From Gammaproteobacteria bacterium (GTDB taxonomy: Bacteria > Pseudomonadota > Gammaproteobacteria > HK1), in the NCBI GenBank assembly GCA_013042035.1, contig JABDQX010000367.1, positions 1-5,254 of the forward strand: a DNA stretch of 5,254 bases. Reading direction: 5' to 3'. This document shows positions 5,030-5,254 of this stretch, one piece after another. Under the pieces are notes generated by a model. The model ran no database searches and was not told the origin of the DNA. It saw only the letters and a list, made by a program, of their open reading frames with translations. How positions within the stretch are numbered: the first letter of the stretch is position 1; each line of letters begins with the position of its first letter. Both the position numbers and the translations under genes were made by a program.

Positions 5030-5254
5030 TTACTGCATCGTGGGTTCGATCCGACGCTTCCATGAATCGGGATGTTGGCGCAGGTGCATGATAGCCACGA
5101 TGAGAATGATATCGTCACGAACCTGATAAACAACGGCGTAGGGAAAACGTTTTGCGCGGCAACGTCTGGTTCGTGGGGAAAGAGGATGCCAGGCATCCGG
5201 GAAATGAACGATCCGTTTCAGTGTCTGTTTGATCTCGTCCGTAAACTCGTACCC
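5030..5254 (-). CDS. ParE/RelE-family toxin, C-terminal part, cut by window edge
   Basis: Reading the - strand from the right edge gives an open frame of 74 residues (GYEFTDEIKQTLKRI..., ending TMQ and TAA at 5030-5032). Its pattern is that of RelE/ParE-superfamily toxins of type II toxin-antitoxin systems: an N-terminal helix, a basic stretch RTRRCRAKRFPYAVVYQV (29-45), a hydrophobic strand DIILIVAIMH (48-57) and a terminal RQHPDSWKRR. Full-length members have about 90-100 residues, so some 15-25 N-terminal residues probably lie past base 5254. Any antitoxin would usually be encoded there too, just upstream of the toxin on the same strand. These toxins act in the cytoplasm on DNA gyrase (ParE) or ribosome-bound mRNA (RelE); which applies here cannot be decided from this fragment. 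No frameshift or internal stop is seen in the visible part. Confidence 0.8.
   Translation of the reverse strand, partial: GYEFTDEIKQTLKRIVHFPDAWHPLSPRTRRCRAKRFPYAVVYQVRDDIILIVAIMHLRQHPDSWKRRIEPTMQ

Noticed and set aside
4863..5063. 66-codon open frame on the - strand between the SGNH gene and the toxin
   Set aside because: It overlaps the toxin's C-terminus in another frame, has no clear ribosome binding site and lacks domain-like sequence.
1..5254. CRISPR array, tRNA, rRNA or insertion sequence
   Set aside because: No regularly spaced repeats, tRNA-like cloverleaf, rRNA sequence or transposase motifs were seen on either strand.

Overview
The window looks like ordinary chromosomal DNA of a proteobacterium. 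The ArgF resembles the beta/gamma-proteobacterial single-chain type, and a DUF1640-like protein and a ParE/RelE-type toxin are also common there. I cannot name a genus from the sequence. Coding density is high and the base composition is moderately GC-rich. AT-rich DNA is confined to the short gaps between genes.

Layout on the + strand: a small coiled-coil plus membrane-anchor protein of the DUF1640 type (28-345); argD, acetylornithine aminotransferase (434-1639); a 171-base gap holding a long inverted repeat, a promoter-like pair, a clear intrinsic terminator and a perfect hairpin beside the ribosome binding site; argF, ornithine carbamoyltransferase (1811-2713); a conserved methyltransferase-like protein of unknown substrate (2741-3421); and surE, the stationary-phase nucleotidase (3418-4203), which overlaps the preceding gene by ATGA. 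On the - strand, converging on surE, is a small cytosolic SGNH/GDSL hydrolase (4217-4852). Behind it is the C-terminal part of a ParE/RelE-family toxin that runs off the right edge (5030-5254). That fragment has no start codon inside the window and so is easily missed.

How the genes work together: ArgD and ArgF are two successive parts of arginine synthesis. ArgD makes N-acetylornithine, and after deacetylation (enzyme not in the window) ArgF makes citrulline. argG does not follow directly. The methyltransferase-like gene starts 27 bases after argF, and surE is translationally coupled to it, so argF, the methyltransferase-like gene and surE look like one transcription unit. No metabolic reason for that grouping is visible.

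No new defence or mobile system is evident. The parts most worth a second look are the structured argD-argF gap (a terminator in front of argF with no obvious promoter after it), the uncharacterised methyltransferase-like family coupled to surE, and the probable CTG start of the first gene.
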